DNA of 32,639 nt from Pelomonas sp966111775 (GCA_966111775.1 CBHWBD010000038.1:1-32639), one strand, 5' to 3'. Positions 1 through 8,259 are shown, numbered from the stretch's first letter. Notes: generated from the sequence alone by a model not told the origin. Program-made: numbers and translations.

Positions 1-2
1 CC

Positions 3-134
3 GCGAGCAGCCGGCGCGCCCTGCGCGGCAAGCGGGCGCCGCTGGTGGCCCGGCAGGGTTTGATGGATACCGATTTTGTGCAGCGCGGCTATGTGCCGAA
101 GCGGCAGAATCCGGCGTCCACGCCGAACCCCTAG
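3..134 (+). CDS. 3' end of an unidentified gene (partial)
   Basis: The frame is open from the window edge to a TAG at 132-134 and encodes 43 residues ending QNPASTPNP. Codons are strongly G/C-ending like the neighbours, and the stop lies 6 bases before the next start, which fits the last gene of the same transcript. The tail is basic (RRALRGKRAP) and then proline-rich. I do not recognise the protein from this fragment. The start and most of the gene lie outside the window. Confidence 0.5.
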   Translation, partial: ASSRRALRGKRAPLVARQGLMDTDFVQRGYVPKRQNPASTPNP

Positions 135-140
135 TCCTGC

Positions 141-866
141 ATGCCTCCGGTCGCCGCCGCCACGACGTCGTCTTCACGCTCCGACCGCCTCGACGCCCTG
201 CGCGGCCTGGCCATCGTCTGGATGGCGGCCTTCCATTTCGGCTTCGACCTCAACCACTTCGGCTGGATCCGCCAGGACTTCTACCGCGACCCGGTCTGGA
301 CCTGGCAGCGCGTCTGCATCGTCAGCCTCTTCCTGTTCTGCGCCGGTGGCGGCCAGGCCTTCGCCGTCATGGCGGGCCAGGGAGCCGGGCGCTTCTGGAA
401 GCGCTGGGGCCAGGTGGCCGGCTGTGCTTTGCTGGTGTCGGTGGGCTCCTGGTTCATGTTCCCCAACAGCTGGATCAGCTTCGGCGTGCTGCACGGCATC
501 GCCGTCATGCTGCTGCTGCTTCGCATGGGCCTGAGCCGCCTGCCCAACGCCATGCTGCTGGCTCTGGCCGCGCTGGCCATCGCCGCGCCGCGCCTCGCGC
601 AGGCCGCCTTCTTCGACACGCGCTGGACCAACTGGATCGGCCTCGTCACCCACAAGCCCATCACCGAGGACTATGTGCCGGTGCTGCCCTGGCTGGGTGT
701 CATGTTGCTGGGCTTCGTGGTCACGCGCATGCGGCCCCAGGTCTGGGCCGGCGGCGCGCCGCGGCCTTTGGCCGTGCTGGGGCGCTGGTCGCTGAGTTTC
801 TACATGGTCCATCAGCCGGTGCTGATCGGCTTGCTGATCGTGGTTCAGGTCTTGAAGGGAATGTGA
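141..866 (+). CDS. DUF1624 / HGSNAT-type membrane acyltransferase domain protein
   Basis: A 241-residue integral membrane protein of the DUF1624 family (heparan-alpha-glucosaminide N-acetyltransferase catalytic domain-like). The diagnostic opening is the motif RLDALRGLAIVWMAAFHF at about residues 16-33, where a short cytoplasmic Arg/Asp patch enters the first membrane helix. Further hydrophobic segments follow at about 50-75, 90-130, 135-155 and 180-235. Family members are thought to move acyl groups across or at the inner membrane; the substrate here is unknown. The ATG at 141 sits just before the conserved motif, so no later start is possible. The stop overlaps the start of the next gene (TGATG), implying translational coupling with the secreted deacetylase. 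A pairing of acyl-handling and deacetylating enzymes would suit cell-envelope glycan modification, but this is inference. Confidence 0.8.
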   Translation: MPPVAAATTSSSRSDRLDALRGLAIVWMAAFHFGFDLNHFGWIRQDFYRDPVWTWQRVCIVSLFLFCAGGGQAFAVMAGQGAGRFWKRWGQVAGCALLVSVGSWFMFPNSWISFGVLHGIAVMLLLLRMGLSRLPNAMLLALAALAIAAPRLAQAAFFDTRWTNWIGLVTHKPITEDYVPVLPWLGVMLLGFVVTRMRPQVWAGGAPRPLAVLGRWSLSFYMVHQPVLIGLLIVVQVLKGM

Positions 867-1657
867 TGCGAAAGATGCTCGTGGCCGTGCTTGGCCTGTT
901 TGTCGCGGCGGCTGCTGCAGCGGCGCCTTTCGCGTGGCCGGGCGGCGCCCAGGCCGCCGTCAGCCTGGGCTATGACGACGCGCTGGACAGCCAGCTCGAC
1001 CATGTCATCCCGGCCTTGAACAAGCGCGGCCTGCGCGCCAGCTTCTACATCCCCATCAACGGTCCGACCTTGCCAGGCCGCCAGAACGAATGGAAGGCCG
1101 CGGCCGCAGCCGGGCATGAGCTGGGCAATCACAGCCTCTTCCACAGCTGCTCGTCCAAGGGGCCGGGTCGGGAATGGGTGCAAGCGCATCGTGACCTGGA
1201 GAAACAGATGGCGGCCGCCGTGCAGGAGCAGGTCATCGCCGCCAACACCTGGCTGCAGGCCCTGGACGGCAAGACCAAGCGCACCTTCACACCGCCCTGT
1301 CTGGACATGCAAGCCGGTGGCCAGGATTTCGTCGCAGCCCTCAAGCCTCATTTCGTGGCCTTTCGCGCTGCCGGCCCCGGTCTGGTGACCGACACGGCCG
1401 CCCTGGATCCCTACGCCATGCCGGTCTACTTCGTCGAGGGCTGGACGGGTGAGCAGCTGATCGCGCTGGTCGAGAAGGCGGCGGCCGAGCACGCACCGGT
1501 GGTCCTGCTTTTCCATGGCGTCGGTGCCGAGTACCTGAGCGTCACCCGCGAGGCCCACGACCAACTGCTGGACCATCTGGCCAAGAACAAGACGCGCTTC
1601 TGGACCGACACCATGGTCAACATCATGGAGAACGCTCGCAAGCAAGCCGGCCGCTGA
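866..1657 (+). CDS. Secreted polysaccharide deacetylase (NodB-type)
   Basis: A 263-residue carbohydrate esterase family 4-like protein. An N-terminal signal peptide (MRKMLVAVLGLF followed by an alanine stretch, likely cut near residue 20) sends it to the periplasm or outside. The NodB motifs are visible: a YDD motif at about 36-38 (SLGYDDALDS) in place of the usual TFDDG, and the metal-binding H-x3-H in GHELGNHSLFHS at about residue 90. These supply the Asp/His/His metal site expected for removing N- or O-acetyl groups from a polysaccharide. The ATG at 866 is preferred over the in-frame GTG at 863 because it makes the TGATG coupling with the upstream gene. The true substrate cannot be read from sequence. 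Confidence 0.82.
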   Translation: MRKMLVAVLGLFVAAAAAAAPFAWPGGAQAAVSLGYDDALDSQLDHVIPALNKRGLRASFYIPINGPTLPGRQNEWKAAAAAGHELGNHSLFHSCSSKGPGREWVQAHRDLEKQMAAAVQEQVIAANTWLQALDGKTKRTFTPPCLDMQAGGQDFVAALKPHFVAFRAAGPGLVTDTAALDPYAMPVYFVEGWTGEQLIALVEKAAAEHAPVVLLFHGVGAEYLSVTREAHDQLLDHLAKNKTRFWTDTMVNIMENARKQAGR

Positions 1658-1672
1658 ACCGACAATGCGGCC

Positions 1673-2410
1673 ATGAGTTCCCCCAAGTCCGTCCTGTTCG
1701 GCTTCCATGCCGTCACCGTCCGCCTCAAGACCCATCCCGCCTCCGTCGCCGAGGTCCATTTCGACCCGGCCCGACGCGACCAGCGCATGCGTGCCTTCGT
1801 CGAGCGCGCCAAGGAGGCCGGCGCCAAGCTGGTGGAGAGCAGCGACGAGCGCCTGAGCCAGCTGGCCGGCAGCCCGCGCCACCAGGGCGTCGTCGCCCGT
1901 GTGGCCGCCATCGCCCAGCCGCATTCCCTGGATGACGTGCTCGACGCCGTCGAAGGTCCGCCGCTGGTGCTGGTGCTGGATGGCGTGACCGACCCCCACA
2001 ACCTCGGCGCCTGCCTGCGCGTGGCCGACGGCGCCGGGGCGCATGCGGTGGTCGCGCCCAAGGATCGTGCCGTCGGCCTGAATGCGACGGTGGCCAAGGT
2101 GGCCAGTGGCGCGGCCGAGACCGTGCCCTATCTGATGGTCACCAACCTGGCGCGCACGCTGAATGAGCTGAAGGAGCGTGACATCTGGGTGGTGGGCACG
2201 TCCGACCAGGCCGAGCGCTCCATCTACGACCTGGACCTGAAGCGCCCGATCGCCTTCGTGCTCGGCGCGGAAGGCGAGGGCATGCGCCAGCTGACGGCCA
2301 AGACCTGCGACGAACTGGTGCGCATCCCGATGGCCGGGGCTGTAGAGAGCCTGAACGTTTCCGTCGCTTCCGGGGTTTGCCTCTACGAGGCCTTGCGCCA
2401 GCGTCGATAA
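1673..2410 (+). CDS. rlmB: 23S rRNA (guanosine-2251-2'-O)-methyltransferase RlmB
   Basis: A 245-residue SpoU/TrmH (SPOUT) methyltransferase. The N-terminal substrate-binding domain (about 1-75) begins with LFGFHAV, the hallmark of RlmB/TrmH-type enzymes. The catalytic domain carries the three SPOUT motifs: NLGACLR at about 105-111, LGAEGEGM at about 197-204, and the knot motif IPMAGAVESLNVSVA at about 218-232, which binds S-adenosylmethionine. RlmB methylates the ribose of G2251 in the ribosomal P loop. Length matches the family (about 245). It lies 15 bases after the deacetylase gene and 33 bases before upp. Confidence 0.95.
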   Translation: MSSPKSVLFGFHAVTVRLKTHPASVAEVHFDPARRDQRMRAFVERAKEAGAKLVESSDERLSQLAGSPRHQGVVARVAAIAQPHSLDDVLDAVEGPPLVLVLDGVTDPHNLGACLRVADGAGAHAVVAPKDRAVGLNATVAKVASGAAETVPYLMVTNLARTLNELKERDIWVVGTSDQAERSIYDLDLKRPIAFVLGAEGEGMRQLTAKTCDELVRIPMAGAVESLNVSVASGVCLYEALRQRR

Positions 2411-2426
2411 TTCTGACTATTCAGAA
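2411..2426 (+). repeat. Small AT-rich dyad upstream of upp
   Basis: TTCTGA-CTAT-TCAGAA is a perfect 6-bp inverted repeat with a 4-base loop, starting at the base after the rlmB stop codon and 17 bases before the upp start, in an AT-rich patch unlike its surroundings. No T-run follows on the plus strand, so it is not a clear terminator for rlmB. It could be an operator, part of the upp leader, or chance. Confidence 0.25.
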
Positions 2427-2443
2427 AAATTAGGAACTCCGTC

Positions 2444-3076
2444 ATGGCCGTCATCGAAGTCAAGCACCCCCTCGTCAAGCACAAGATCGGCCTGATGCGC
2501 GAGGCCGACATCTCGACGAAGAAGTTTCGCGAGCTGACCGGCGAGGTGGCGCGGCTGCTGGCCTATGAGGCCACGGCCGACTTCCCGACCGAGAAGGTCA
2601 CCATCAACTGCTGGAGCGGCCCGGCCGAGGTCGACCAGATCTCGGGCAAGAAGGTCACCGTCGTGCCCATCCTGCGCGCCGGCCTGGGCATGCTGGACGG
2701 TGTGCTGGACATCCTGCCCAACGCCAAGGTCTCGGTCGTCGGCCTCGCGCGCGACCACGAGACGCTGAAGCCGGTGAACTACTTCGACAAGTTCGTTGGC
2801 AATCTCGATGCCCGCACCGCCCTCATCATCGACCCCATGCTGGCCACGGCCGGCAGCATGATCGCCACCGTCGACCTGCTGAAGGCGCGCGGCTGCAAGG
2901 ACGTTCGGGCCCTGGTGCTGGTGGCTGCACCTGAGGGCGTGAAGGCCCTGCAGGCGGCCCATCCCGATGTGCGCTGCTGGACGGCCGCCATCGACAGCCA
3001 CCTCAACGACGTGGGTTACATCATCCCGGGTCTGGGCGACGCGGGCGACAAGATCTTCGGCACGACCCAAGGCTGA
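2444..3076 (+). CDS. upp: Uracil phosphoribosyltransferase
   Basis: A 210-residue cytosolic enzyme of pyrimidine salvage that joins uracil to PRPP to make UMP. It opens with the family signature HPLVKHKIGLMR. It has the substrate segment VPILRAGLGMLDGV at about 75-88, the PRPP-binding loop LIIDPMLATAGSM at about 125-137, and the C-terminal uracil-recognition segment GDAGDKIFGT. Length is typical (about 208-212). AGGA at 2432-2435 serves as the ribosome binding site for the ATG at 2444. It ends 4 bases from the convergent aminotransferase gene. Confidence 0.96.
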   Translation: MAVIEVKHPLVKHKIGLMREADISTKKFRELTGEVARLLAYEATADFPTEKVTINCWSGPAEVDQISGKKVTVVPILRAGLGMLDGVLDILPNAKVSVVGLARDHETLKPVNYFDKFVGNLDARTALIIDPMLATAGSMIATVDLLKARGCKDVRALVLVAAPEGVKALQAAHPDVRCWTAAIDSHLNDVGYIIPGLGDAGDKIFGTTQG

Positions 3077-3080
3077 GTTT

Positions 3081-4316
3081 TCAGCCCAGCACCTCGCTCA
3101 GCGCCCGACGCAGCAGCGCCAGCCCCTGGTCGACTTCGGCCGCGCTGATGTTCAGCGCGGGCATCAGTCGAATGAGGTGAGGGCGGGGCGAATTCAGCAG
3201 CAGGCCAACAGGTTCCAGCGCCTGCGCCGCAGCCACCACCTCACCCGCGACGTCTGACGGCAGCACCAGTGCCCGCAGCAGGCCCTGGCCGCGCTCGCCC
3301 AGCAGGCCCAGGTCCCGCACAAGTTCCTGCAGGCCGCTGCTGAGCTGCTGGCTGCGCGCCTGCACGCCGGCGAGGAAGTCCGGCCGGCAGACCTCGTTCA
3401 CCACCGCCAGCCCGACGGCGGCCATCAGCGGATTGCCGCAGAAGGTGCCGCCCTGGTCGCCGGGCTCGAAGCAGTTGAATTCCTCCTTGCACAGCAGGGC
3501 GGCCAGCGGCACGCCGCCGCCCAGGCCCTTGGCGAGGGTCATCAGGTCAGGTTCGATGCCGTAGAGCTCGTGGGCGAAGGCCGTCCCGCAGCGACCGATG
3601 CCGGTCTGCACCTCGTCGACGATCAGCAGCACCTCGCGCTCGGCGGTCAGCGCGCGCAGCTCACGCACGAAGCCCGGGTCGGCGACGACGACGCCGGCCT
3701 CGCCCTGCACCAGCTCGATCATCACGGCCGCCGTGCGCGGCGTCATGGCGCGCTCAACCGAGGCGATGTCGTTGAAACGCGCCTTCACGAAGCCCGTCGG
3801 CATGGGCGGGTAGATGTCGCCCCAGCCCGGCTTGCCCGAGGCGCTCATCATGGCCAGGGTGCGGCCATGAAAGGCCTGCTCGAAGCCGATGATCTCGTGG
3901 GCACCGCCACGCCGGCGGCTGCCCCAGCGGCGTGCCAGCTTGACGGCGCCTTCATTGGCCTCGGCGCCCGAGCTCGCCAGGAAGACCCGGTCGAAGCAGC
4001 TCACTTCCACCAGCCGCCGGGCCAGGTCCAGCAGCGGCCGGTTGTAGTAGGCCGGGCTGGGGTTCAGCAGCCGGCGGGACTGCTCCAGCAGGGCCTGAGT
4101 GATCAGCGTCGGGCTGTGGCCGAGGCTGTTCACCGCCCAGCCCTGCACCAGGTCGAGATGGCGCTTGCCGCCCTCGTCGGTCAGCCAGGCGCCCTGGCCG
4201 TGGGCGAACACCGTGTCCGGCCGTTGCGTGATGGTGATGAGGTCTTGTCCGGGTGTGTTCAAGGCAGTCCTTCGTTGCTGACCGGCAGTTTGCGTTTGGA
4301 CTGGCATGGCCGCCAT
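3081..4316 (-). CDS. argD: Class III aminotransferase, acetylornithine transaminase-like
   Basis: A 411-residue PLP-dependent fold-type I aminotransferase. It would transfer the delta-amino group between N-acetylornithine and 2-oxoglutarate in arginine synthesis. Visible features are SSGAEANEGAVKLAR (PLP phosphate binding, about 110-124), the FEQAFHGRT segment, IVDEVQTGIGRCG with the PLP-contacting Asp at about 230, and the Schiff-base lysine in TLAKGLGGG at about 260. The C-terminal motif LLLNSPRPHLIRLMPALN is typical of ArgD/ArgM enzymes. An ATG at 4316 preceded by AAGGTGGGA is chosen over an upstream in-frame extension that has no family similarity; ATG at 4307 is an alternative. Related omega-amino acid transaminases cannot be excluded, so the symbol is tentative. 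Confidence 0.82.
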   Translation of the reverse strand: MAAMPVQTQTAGQQRRTALNTPGQDLITITQRPDTVFAHGQGAWLTDEGGKRHLDLVQGWAVNSLGHSPTLITQALLEQSRRLLNPSPAYYNRPLLDLARRLVEVSCFDRVFLASSGAEANEGAVKLARRWGSRRRGGAHEIIGFEQAFHGRTLAMMSASGKPGWGDIYPPMPTGFVKARFNDIASVERAMTPRTAAVMIELVQGEAGVVVADPGFVRELRALTAEREVLLIVDEVQTGIGRCGTAFAHELYGIEPDLMTLAKGLGGGVPLAALLCKEEFNCFEPGDQGGTFCGNPLMAAVGLAVVNEVCRPDFLAGVQARSQQLSSGLQELVRDLGLLGERGQGLLRALVLPSDVAGEVVAAAQALEPVGLLLNSPRPHLIRLMPALNISAAEVDQGLALLRRALSEVLG

Positions 4317-4351
4317 GACGCAGTTCCCACCTTTTCTGCCAAGATGCATCC

Positions 4352-5350
4352 ATGACCTGCCGCATCGCCTATGTGCTCTTCCCGGGCTTCCAGCAGTTCG
4401 ACCTGGCCGGGCCGATGGCGGTGTTCGAGCTGGCCCGGCTGGCCTTGCCGGGCAGCTATGAATGGCGCCTCGTGGCCAGTTCACCGCCCGCTGTGCGCAG
4501 CTCCGCCGGCGTCGACTGGCTGGTGCAGGCCCTGCCGCGCCGCCTGGGCGATCTCGACCTCGTCATGGTCATCGGCGGCGATGGCGTGGACGGTGCCTGC
4601 CGGGACGACCGTCTCCTCGCCTGGCTGCGCCGCGCCGCGCAGTCCGGCGCGCGCATCGCCAGCATCTGCAGCGGCAGCCTGGTGCTGGCGGCGGCCGGCC
4701 TGCTGGACCGGCGCACGGCGACGACGCATTGGTCGCGCAGCCGGCAGTTCGCCACCGACTACCCCGAGGTTCGCCTGCAGCCGGATCGCATCTATGTGCG
4801 CGAGCCCGGGGTGCGCGAGCAGCGCCGGCCCGAGCTCTGGACCAGCGCCGGCATGACGGCCGGCATCGACCTCTGCCTGGCCCTGCTGGCCCATGACCAC
4901 GGCGAGGACATCGCTCGGGAGGCCGCGCGCCAGCTCGTCGTGGAGAGGCGACGACCCGGCGGGCAGTCGCAGTTCTCGCCGCTGCTGGAGTTGCAGCGTC
5001 CGGAGGGACGTTTCGGGGCCTTGCTCGACGACCTGCGCCGTGACCTGCGGCGCGACCACCGCGTCGAGGACCTCGCCGCCCGGGCCTGCATGAGCCCGCG
5101 TCACTTCGCACGCTGCTTTCGCGCCGAGACCGGCGCCACGCCCGCTCAGGTGGTGGAGCGCCTGCGGGTGGAGGCTGCGCGGGCGGCGCTGGAGGGCGGA
5201 GCGGCGTCAGTGCTGCGGGTGTCGCTGGACTGCGGCTTCGGCAGCACCGAGCGCATGCGGCGGGCTTTCCTGCGCCTGCTTGGCCGGCCGCCGGCGGCCT
5301 TCCGGCCGGGCGCCTCGGCCGCAGGTGAAATTTCACCGCTGCGGCGCTGA
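4352..5350 (+). CDS. GlxA-family transcriptional regulator (DJ-1/PfpI + AraC HTH)
   Basis: A 332-residue regulator. Residues about 4-170 form a DJ-1/PfpI-like amidotransferase fold (YVLFPGFQQFDLAGPM at the start; the nucleophile-elbow-like SICSGSLVLAAAGLLD with Cys at about residue 107). Residues about 215-315 form an AraC-type double helix-turn-helix with the conserved SPRHFARCFRAETGATPAQ and DCGFGSTERMRRAF segments. Such proteins bind DNA near their own gene and often control catabolic or amino-acid genes. It is transcribed divergently from the aminotransferase across only 35 bases, so that gene is the obvious candidate target; the ligand is unknown. Confidence 0.88.
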   Translation: MTCRIAYVLFPGFQQFDLAGPMAVFELARLALPGSYEWRLVASSPPAVRSSAGVDWLVQALPRRLGDLDLVMVIGGDGVDGACRDDRLLAWLRRAAQSGARIASICSGSLVLAAAGLLDRRTATTHWSRSRQFATDYPEVRLQPDRIYVREPGVREQRRPELWTSAGMTAGIDLCLALLAHDHGEDIAREAARQLVVERRRPGGQSQFSPLLELQRPEGRFGALLDDLRRDLRRDHRVEDLAARACMSPRHFARCFRAETGATPAQVVERLRVEAARAALEGGAASVLRVSLDCGFGSTERMRRAFLRLLGRPPAAFRPGASAAGEISPLRR

Positions 5351-5431
5351 TCCCTGCGGGCGCCCACTTGCGTCAGTACAGGCAGGTAGACCAATCCCGG
5401 TCGGCCACCGACCTGACTCAAGGAGGCCATC

Positions 5432-5521
5432 ATGGCCACGCTTTCCATGCCCACCATCACCCTCGGCGCCATCAGCAACGGCAAGCGCTCGGTGACCACC
5501 CAGGCCGGCTTCGGGGTCTAG
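5432..5521 (+). CDS. Candidate 29-residue small protein
   Basis: An ATG at 5432 follows an almost perfect Shine-Dalgarno AAGGAGG (5420-5426) at good spacing, which is stronger than most sites in this window. The frame runs 29 codons to a TAG at 5519-5521: starts MATLSMPTITLG, ends TTQAGFGV. It contains Ser/Thr and Gly, no membrane helix and no signal peptide. Its stop overlaps by 4 bases the stop of the convergent chromate transporter gene. I do not recognise it. It could be a real small protein or the 5' remnant of a gene truncated by a deletion. Only the ribosome binding site and the position argue for it. Confidence 0.38.
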   Translation: MATLSMPTITLGAISNGKRSVTTQAGFGV

Positions 5522-6060
5522 ACGAGGCCGAGCGCCCCGAGCACACCGCCGCCCAGCACCATCCAGACGAGGCCCAGCCTCGTCTTCAGGGTCAGCAGCA
5601 CGGTGACGGCGATCAGCGCCACCGTGCTCCAGCGGTGGGCCTCGGCACGCAGATAGGGCAGGGCCAGCAGCCAGCCGGTGGCGACGATCAGCCCGAGGGT
5701 CAGCGGCATCATGCCGGCCGAGAAGGACCGCAGCACGACGTGTTCACGGTTGGCGCGTGCCCAGCGCGTGGCGGTCAGCGTCAACACCGAGGACGGCAGC
5801 ATCATGCCGCCCATGGCCGCCGCCGCGCCCGCCAGCCCGGCGACGTTCCAGCCCAGCACGGCGACGAACAGGATGTTGGGCCCCGGCGCGGCCTGGGCCA
5901 GCGCGATGGAGGAGGTGAAGCCCTCGTCCGTCAGCCAGCCCGTCTTGTCGACGAGGAAGCGGTGCATCTCCGGCACCGTCGTGATGCCGCCACCCACCGC
6001 CAGCAGCGACAGCGTCAGGAAGTGCAGGAAGAGGCTGAAGAGGTCGACGGGAGCGTTCAT
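5518..6060 (-). CDS. Chromate transporter, half-size ChrA subunit (second)
   Basis: A 180-residue membrane protein of the CHR family, short-chain type, in which the two homologous halves of ChrA are separate proteins. The conserved CHR features are LLAVGGGITTVPEMHRFLV near residue 25, GWLTDEGFTSSIALAQAAPGPNI at about 43-65, and several later hydrophobic helices. It belongs to an inner-membrane system that exports chromate. The ATG at 6060 is chosen because it overlaps the stop of the upstream partner (ATGA), which indicates translational coupling and matched stoichiometry; an in-frame ATG lies 18 bases upstream at 6078. Confidence 0.88.
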   Translation of the reverse strand: MNAPVDLFSLFLHFLTLSLLAVGGGITTVPEMHRFLVDKTGWLTDEGFTSSIALAQAAPGPNILFVAVLGWNVAGLAGAAAAMGGMMLPSSVLTLTATRWARANREHVVLRSFSAGMMPLTLGLIVATGWLLALPYLRAEAHRWSTVALIAVTVLLTLKTRLGLVWMVLGGGVLGALGLV

Positions 6061-6611
6061 GACCGCATCCGCCACCACGCCAGCAGCATTCCTCCGCCGC
6101 CGAGCAGCGCCAACACATAGACGAGAGGCCAGCGCAGCAGGCCGATCAGCAGGAAGGCCGCCAGCGCCAGGCCGAGAGCCGTGATTTGCCCGAGCGGACT
6201 CTTCTTCAGCGCCGGCAGCAACTTGATGCCGGTGGCCACGATGAGGCCGGCCGACACCGCGCCCATGCCGCGCAGCGTGTTCGCCGCGATGGGGTGGGAG
6301 GCGACTTGGCCGTAGGCCATGGCCAGGCCCAGCACGACGATGGCGGGTACACCGAGCATGCCGGCCAGCGCGACGAAAGCGCCGCGCAGGCCGAAGAAGC
6401 GGTCGCCGATCATCATCGACATGTTGACGATGTTGGGCCCCGGCAGCACCTGGGCGATGGCCAGGGTCTCGACGAACTCTTCCTTGCTCATCCAGCCCAG
6501 GCGTTCCACCAACTCGCGCTGGGCCACCGCCAGCACGCCGCCGAAGCCCTGCAGCGCCAGGCGCGAGAAAGCCAGGAAGAGTTCGGTGAGGGACTGCGGA
6601 CGGTTCACCAC
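6057..6611 (-). CDS. Chromate transporter, half-size ChrA subunit (first)
   Basis: A 184-residue CHR-family membrane protein and partner of the following half. It shows LALQGFGGVLAVAQRELVE at about 17-35, GWMSKEEFVETLAIAQVLPGPNI at about 38-60, and a run of hydrophobic helices. The two genes together correspond to the long single-chain ChrA. The start is GTG (6611, or the adjacent GTG at 6608), only 7 bases after the stop of the dehydrogenase gene, so all three are probably one minus-strand transcript. Chromate export is the family function; other oxyanions are possible. Confidence 0.87.
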   Translation of the reverse strand: MVNRPQSLTELFLAFSRLALQGFGGVLAVAQRELVERLGWMSKEEFVETLAIAQVLPGPNIVNMSMMIGDRFFGLRGAFVALAGMLGVPAIVVLGLAMAYGQVASHPIAANTLRGMGAVSAGLIVATGIKLLPALKKSPLGQITALGLALAAFLLIGLLRWPLVYVLALLGGGGMLLAWWRMRS

Positions 6612-6618
6612 GGGAACT

Positions 6619-7626
6619 TCAGCGATGCACCTTCAGCGCGTCCGGGTTGACGATGTTCGTCGGCTGCGCCTGGATGAAGTTCAGCACGTTGTCGAAGGCG
6701 GCGTCGAAGTAGAGCTCGTAGCTGTCCTGCTCCACGTAGCCGATGTGCGGCGTGCAGACGGCGTTCTCCAGCCGCAGCAGCGGGTGGCCCTGCAGGATGG
6801 GCTCGCTCTCGAAGACGTCGATGGCTGCCATGCCGGGTCGGCCGCGGTTCAGGGCCGACACCAGGGCGCCCTCGACGACCAGCTCCGCCCGCGAGGTGTT
6901 GACGAACAGGGCCGTCGGTTTCATATGGGCCAGATCGTCCGGCGTGACGATGCCGCGGGTGGCATCGCACAGGCGCAGATGCACGGACAGCACATCGGCG
7001 CCGGCGAAGAACTCCTCGCGGCTGGGGGCCGCCTGGTGGCCGTCGGCCTCGGCCTTCAGCCGCGAGGCCTCGCTGCCCCAGACCATGACCTTCATGCCGA
7101 AGGCGCGGCCATAGCCGGCCACCAACTGGCCGATCTTGCCGTAGCCCCAGATGCCCAGCGTCTTGCCCTTGAGCACCATGCCGACCCCGAAGTTGGCGGG
7201 CATGGACGCCGCCTTCAGCCCGGCCTGCTGCCAGGCGCCATGCTTGAGGTTGCCGATGTACTGCGGCAGCCGGCGCATGGAGGCCATGATCAGGGCCCAG
7301 GTCAGCTCGGCCGGCGCCACCGGGCTGCCGACGCCCTCGGCCACCGCGATGCCCAGCCGCGTGCAGGCCTCGACGTCGATGTGGCTGCCGACCCGGCCGG
7401 TCTGGGAGATCAGTTTGAGCTTGGGGAGTTTTTCCAGCAGTTGGCGCGGGAAGGCGGTGCGTTCGCGGATGAGCACGAGGACTTCGGCGTCGCGCAGCCG
7501 GACCGACAACTGGCCTATGCCCTTGACGGTGTTGGTGAAAACCTTGGCATTCAGCGGCTCCAGCTTGGCCGCGCAGCGCAGCTTGCGCACGGCATCCTGG
7601 TAGTCGTCGAGGATGATCACATTCAT
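6619..7626 (-). CDS. D-2-hydroxyacid dehydrogenase family protein
   Basis: A 335-residue NAD-dependent D-2-hydroxyacid dehydrogenase. The nucleotide-binding domain carries GIWGYGKIGQLVAGYGRAFG near residue 158. The catalytic triad is visible as Arg in NTSRAELV (about 247), Glu in FESEPI (about 276) and His in TPHIGYVE (about 295). The substrate domain shows QTGRVGSHIDVEA. The family reduces 2-keto acids to D-2-hydroxy acids; the exact substrate is not readable. It heads the minus-strand group with the two chromate transporter halves, which may be a positional rather than functional link. Confidence 0.88.
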   Translation of the reverse strand: MNVIILDDYQDAVRKLRCAAKLEPLNAKVFTNTVKGIGQLSVRLRDAEVLVLIRERTAFPRQLLEKLPKLKLISQTGRVGSHIDVEACTRLGIAVAEGVGSPVAPAELTWALIMASMRRLPQYIGNLKHGAWQQAGLKAASMPANFGVGMVLKGKTLGIWGYGKIGQLVAGYGRAFGMKVMVWGSEASRLKAEADGHQAAPSREEFFAGADVLSVHLRLCDATRGIVTPDDLAHMKPTALFVNTSRAELVVEGALVSALNRGRPGMAAIDVFESEPILQGHPLLRLENAVCTPHIGYVEQDSYELYFDAAFDNVLNFIQAQPTNIVNPDALKVHR

Positions 7627-7749
7627 GGTCGGGGCCCGTGCCGAGATCGTCGTCGGCCTGGAGGCATCACGTTTTAGGGCATTGTGCCCTCGGCCGATGC
7701 AGGCTCAGGGCGTGCTCGCTACGATAGTTTTCCCTCAAGGAGACACCCG

Positions 7750-8259
7750 ATGACTTCGATTTCCATGCACACCGCCAGCGTTCCGGCCTTTGCCAAGATG
7801 CTTTCCAACATGCTGAACTGGCTGGAGGCCGCCAAGGCCCATGCCGAGGCGCGCAAGTTCCCGGCTGACAACTACCTCACGCTGCGCCTGGCCCCGGACA
7901 TGCTGCCCTTCACCAAGCAGATCCAGATCGCCAGCGACGCCGCAAAGGGCTGCGTGGCCCGCCTGGCCAGCCAGGAGATTCCCAAGTACGAGGACAACGA
8001 AGCCACGCTGGACGAACTGGCCGAGCGCATCCGCAAGACCCGTGACTTCGTGCTGTCGGTGCCCGAATCCGCTTTCAAGGGCAGCGAAAGCCGCGAGATC
8101 ACCATCCCGCGCCGCAGCGGCGATCCGCTGAAGTTCGACGGCATCACCTATCTGCAGCACTTTGCGCTGCCGAACTTTTATTTCCACGCGACAACGACTT
8201 ACGCCTTGTTGCGCCACGCCGGCGTCGCCTTGGGCAAGAACGACTACCTGGGGGGCTGA
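7750..8259 (+). CDS. DUF1993 family protein
   Basis: A 169-residue cytosolic protein of the DUF1993 family, a helical-bundle group of unknown function. It begins MTSISMHTASVPAFAKML and ends HFALPNFYFHATTTYALLRHAGV followed by GKNDYLGG, both typical of the family. The C-terminal His-rich helix (FYFHATTTYALLRH) resembles DinB-like bundles. The ATG at 7750 follows AAGGAGA at 7737-7743; the longer upstream frame has no similarity. It stands alone, 123 bases from the divergent dehydrogenase gene. Confidence 0.85.
   Translation: MTSISMHTASVPAFAKMLSNMLNWLEAAKAHAEARKFPADNYLTLRLAPDMLPFTKQIQIASDAAKGCVARLASQEIPKYEDNEATLDELAERIRKTRDFVLSVPESAFKGSESREITIPRRSGDPLKFDGITYLQHFALPNFYFHATTTYALLRHAGVALGKNDYLGG

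Noticed and set aside
2411..2426. Terminator between rlmB and upp
   Set aside because: The dyad is followed by A residues rather than T on the plus strand, and no minus-strand gene ends there.
6319..7677. 452-codon plus-strand frame opposite the dehydrogenase
   Set aside because: Antisense to the dehydrogenase and first ChrA gene, both supported by catalytic or conserved motifs.
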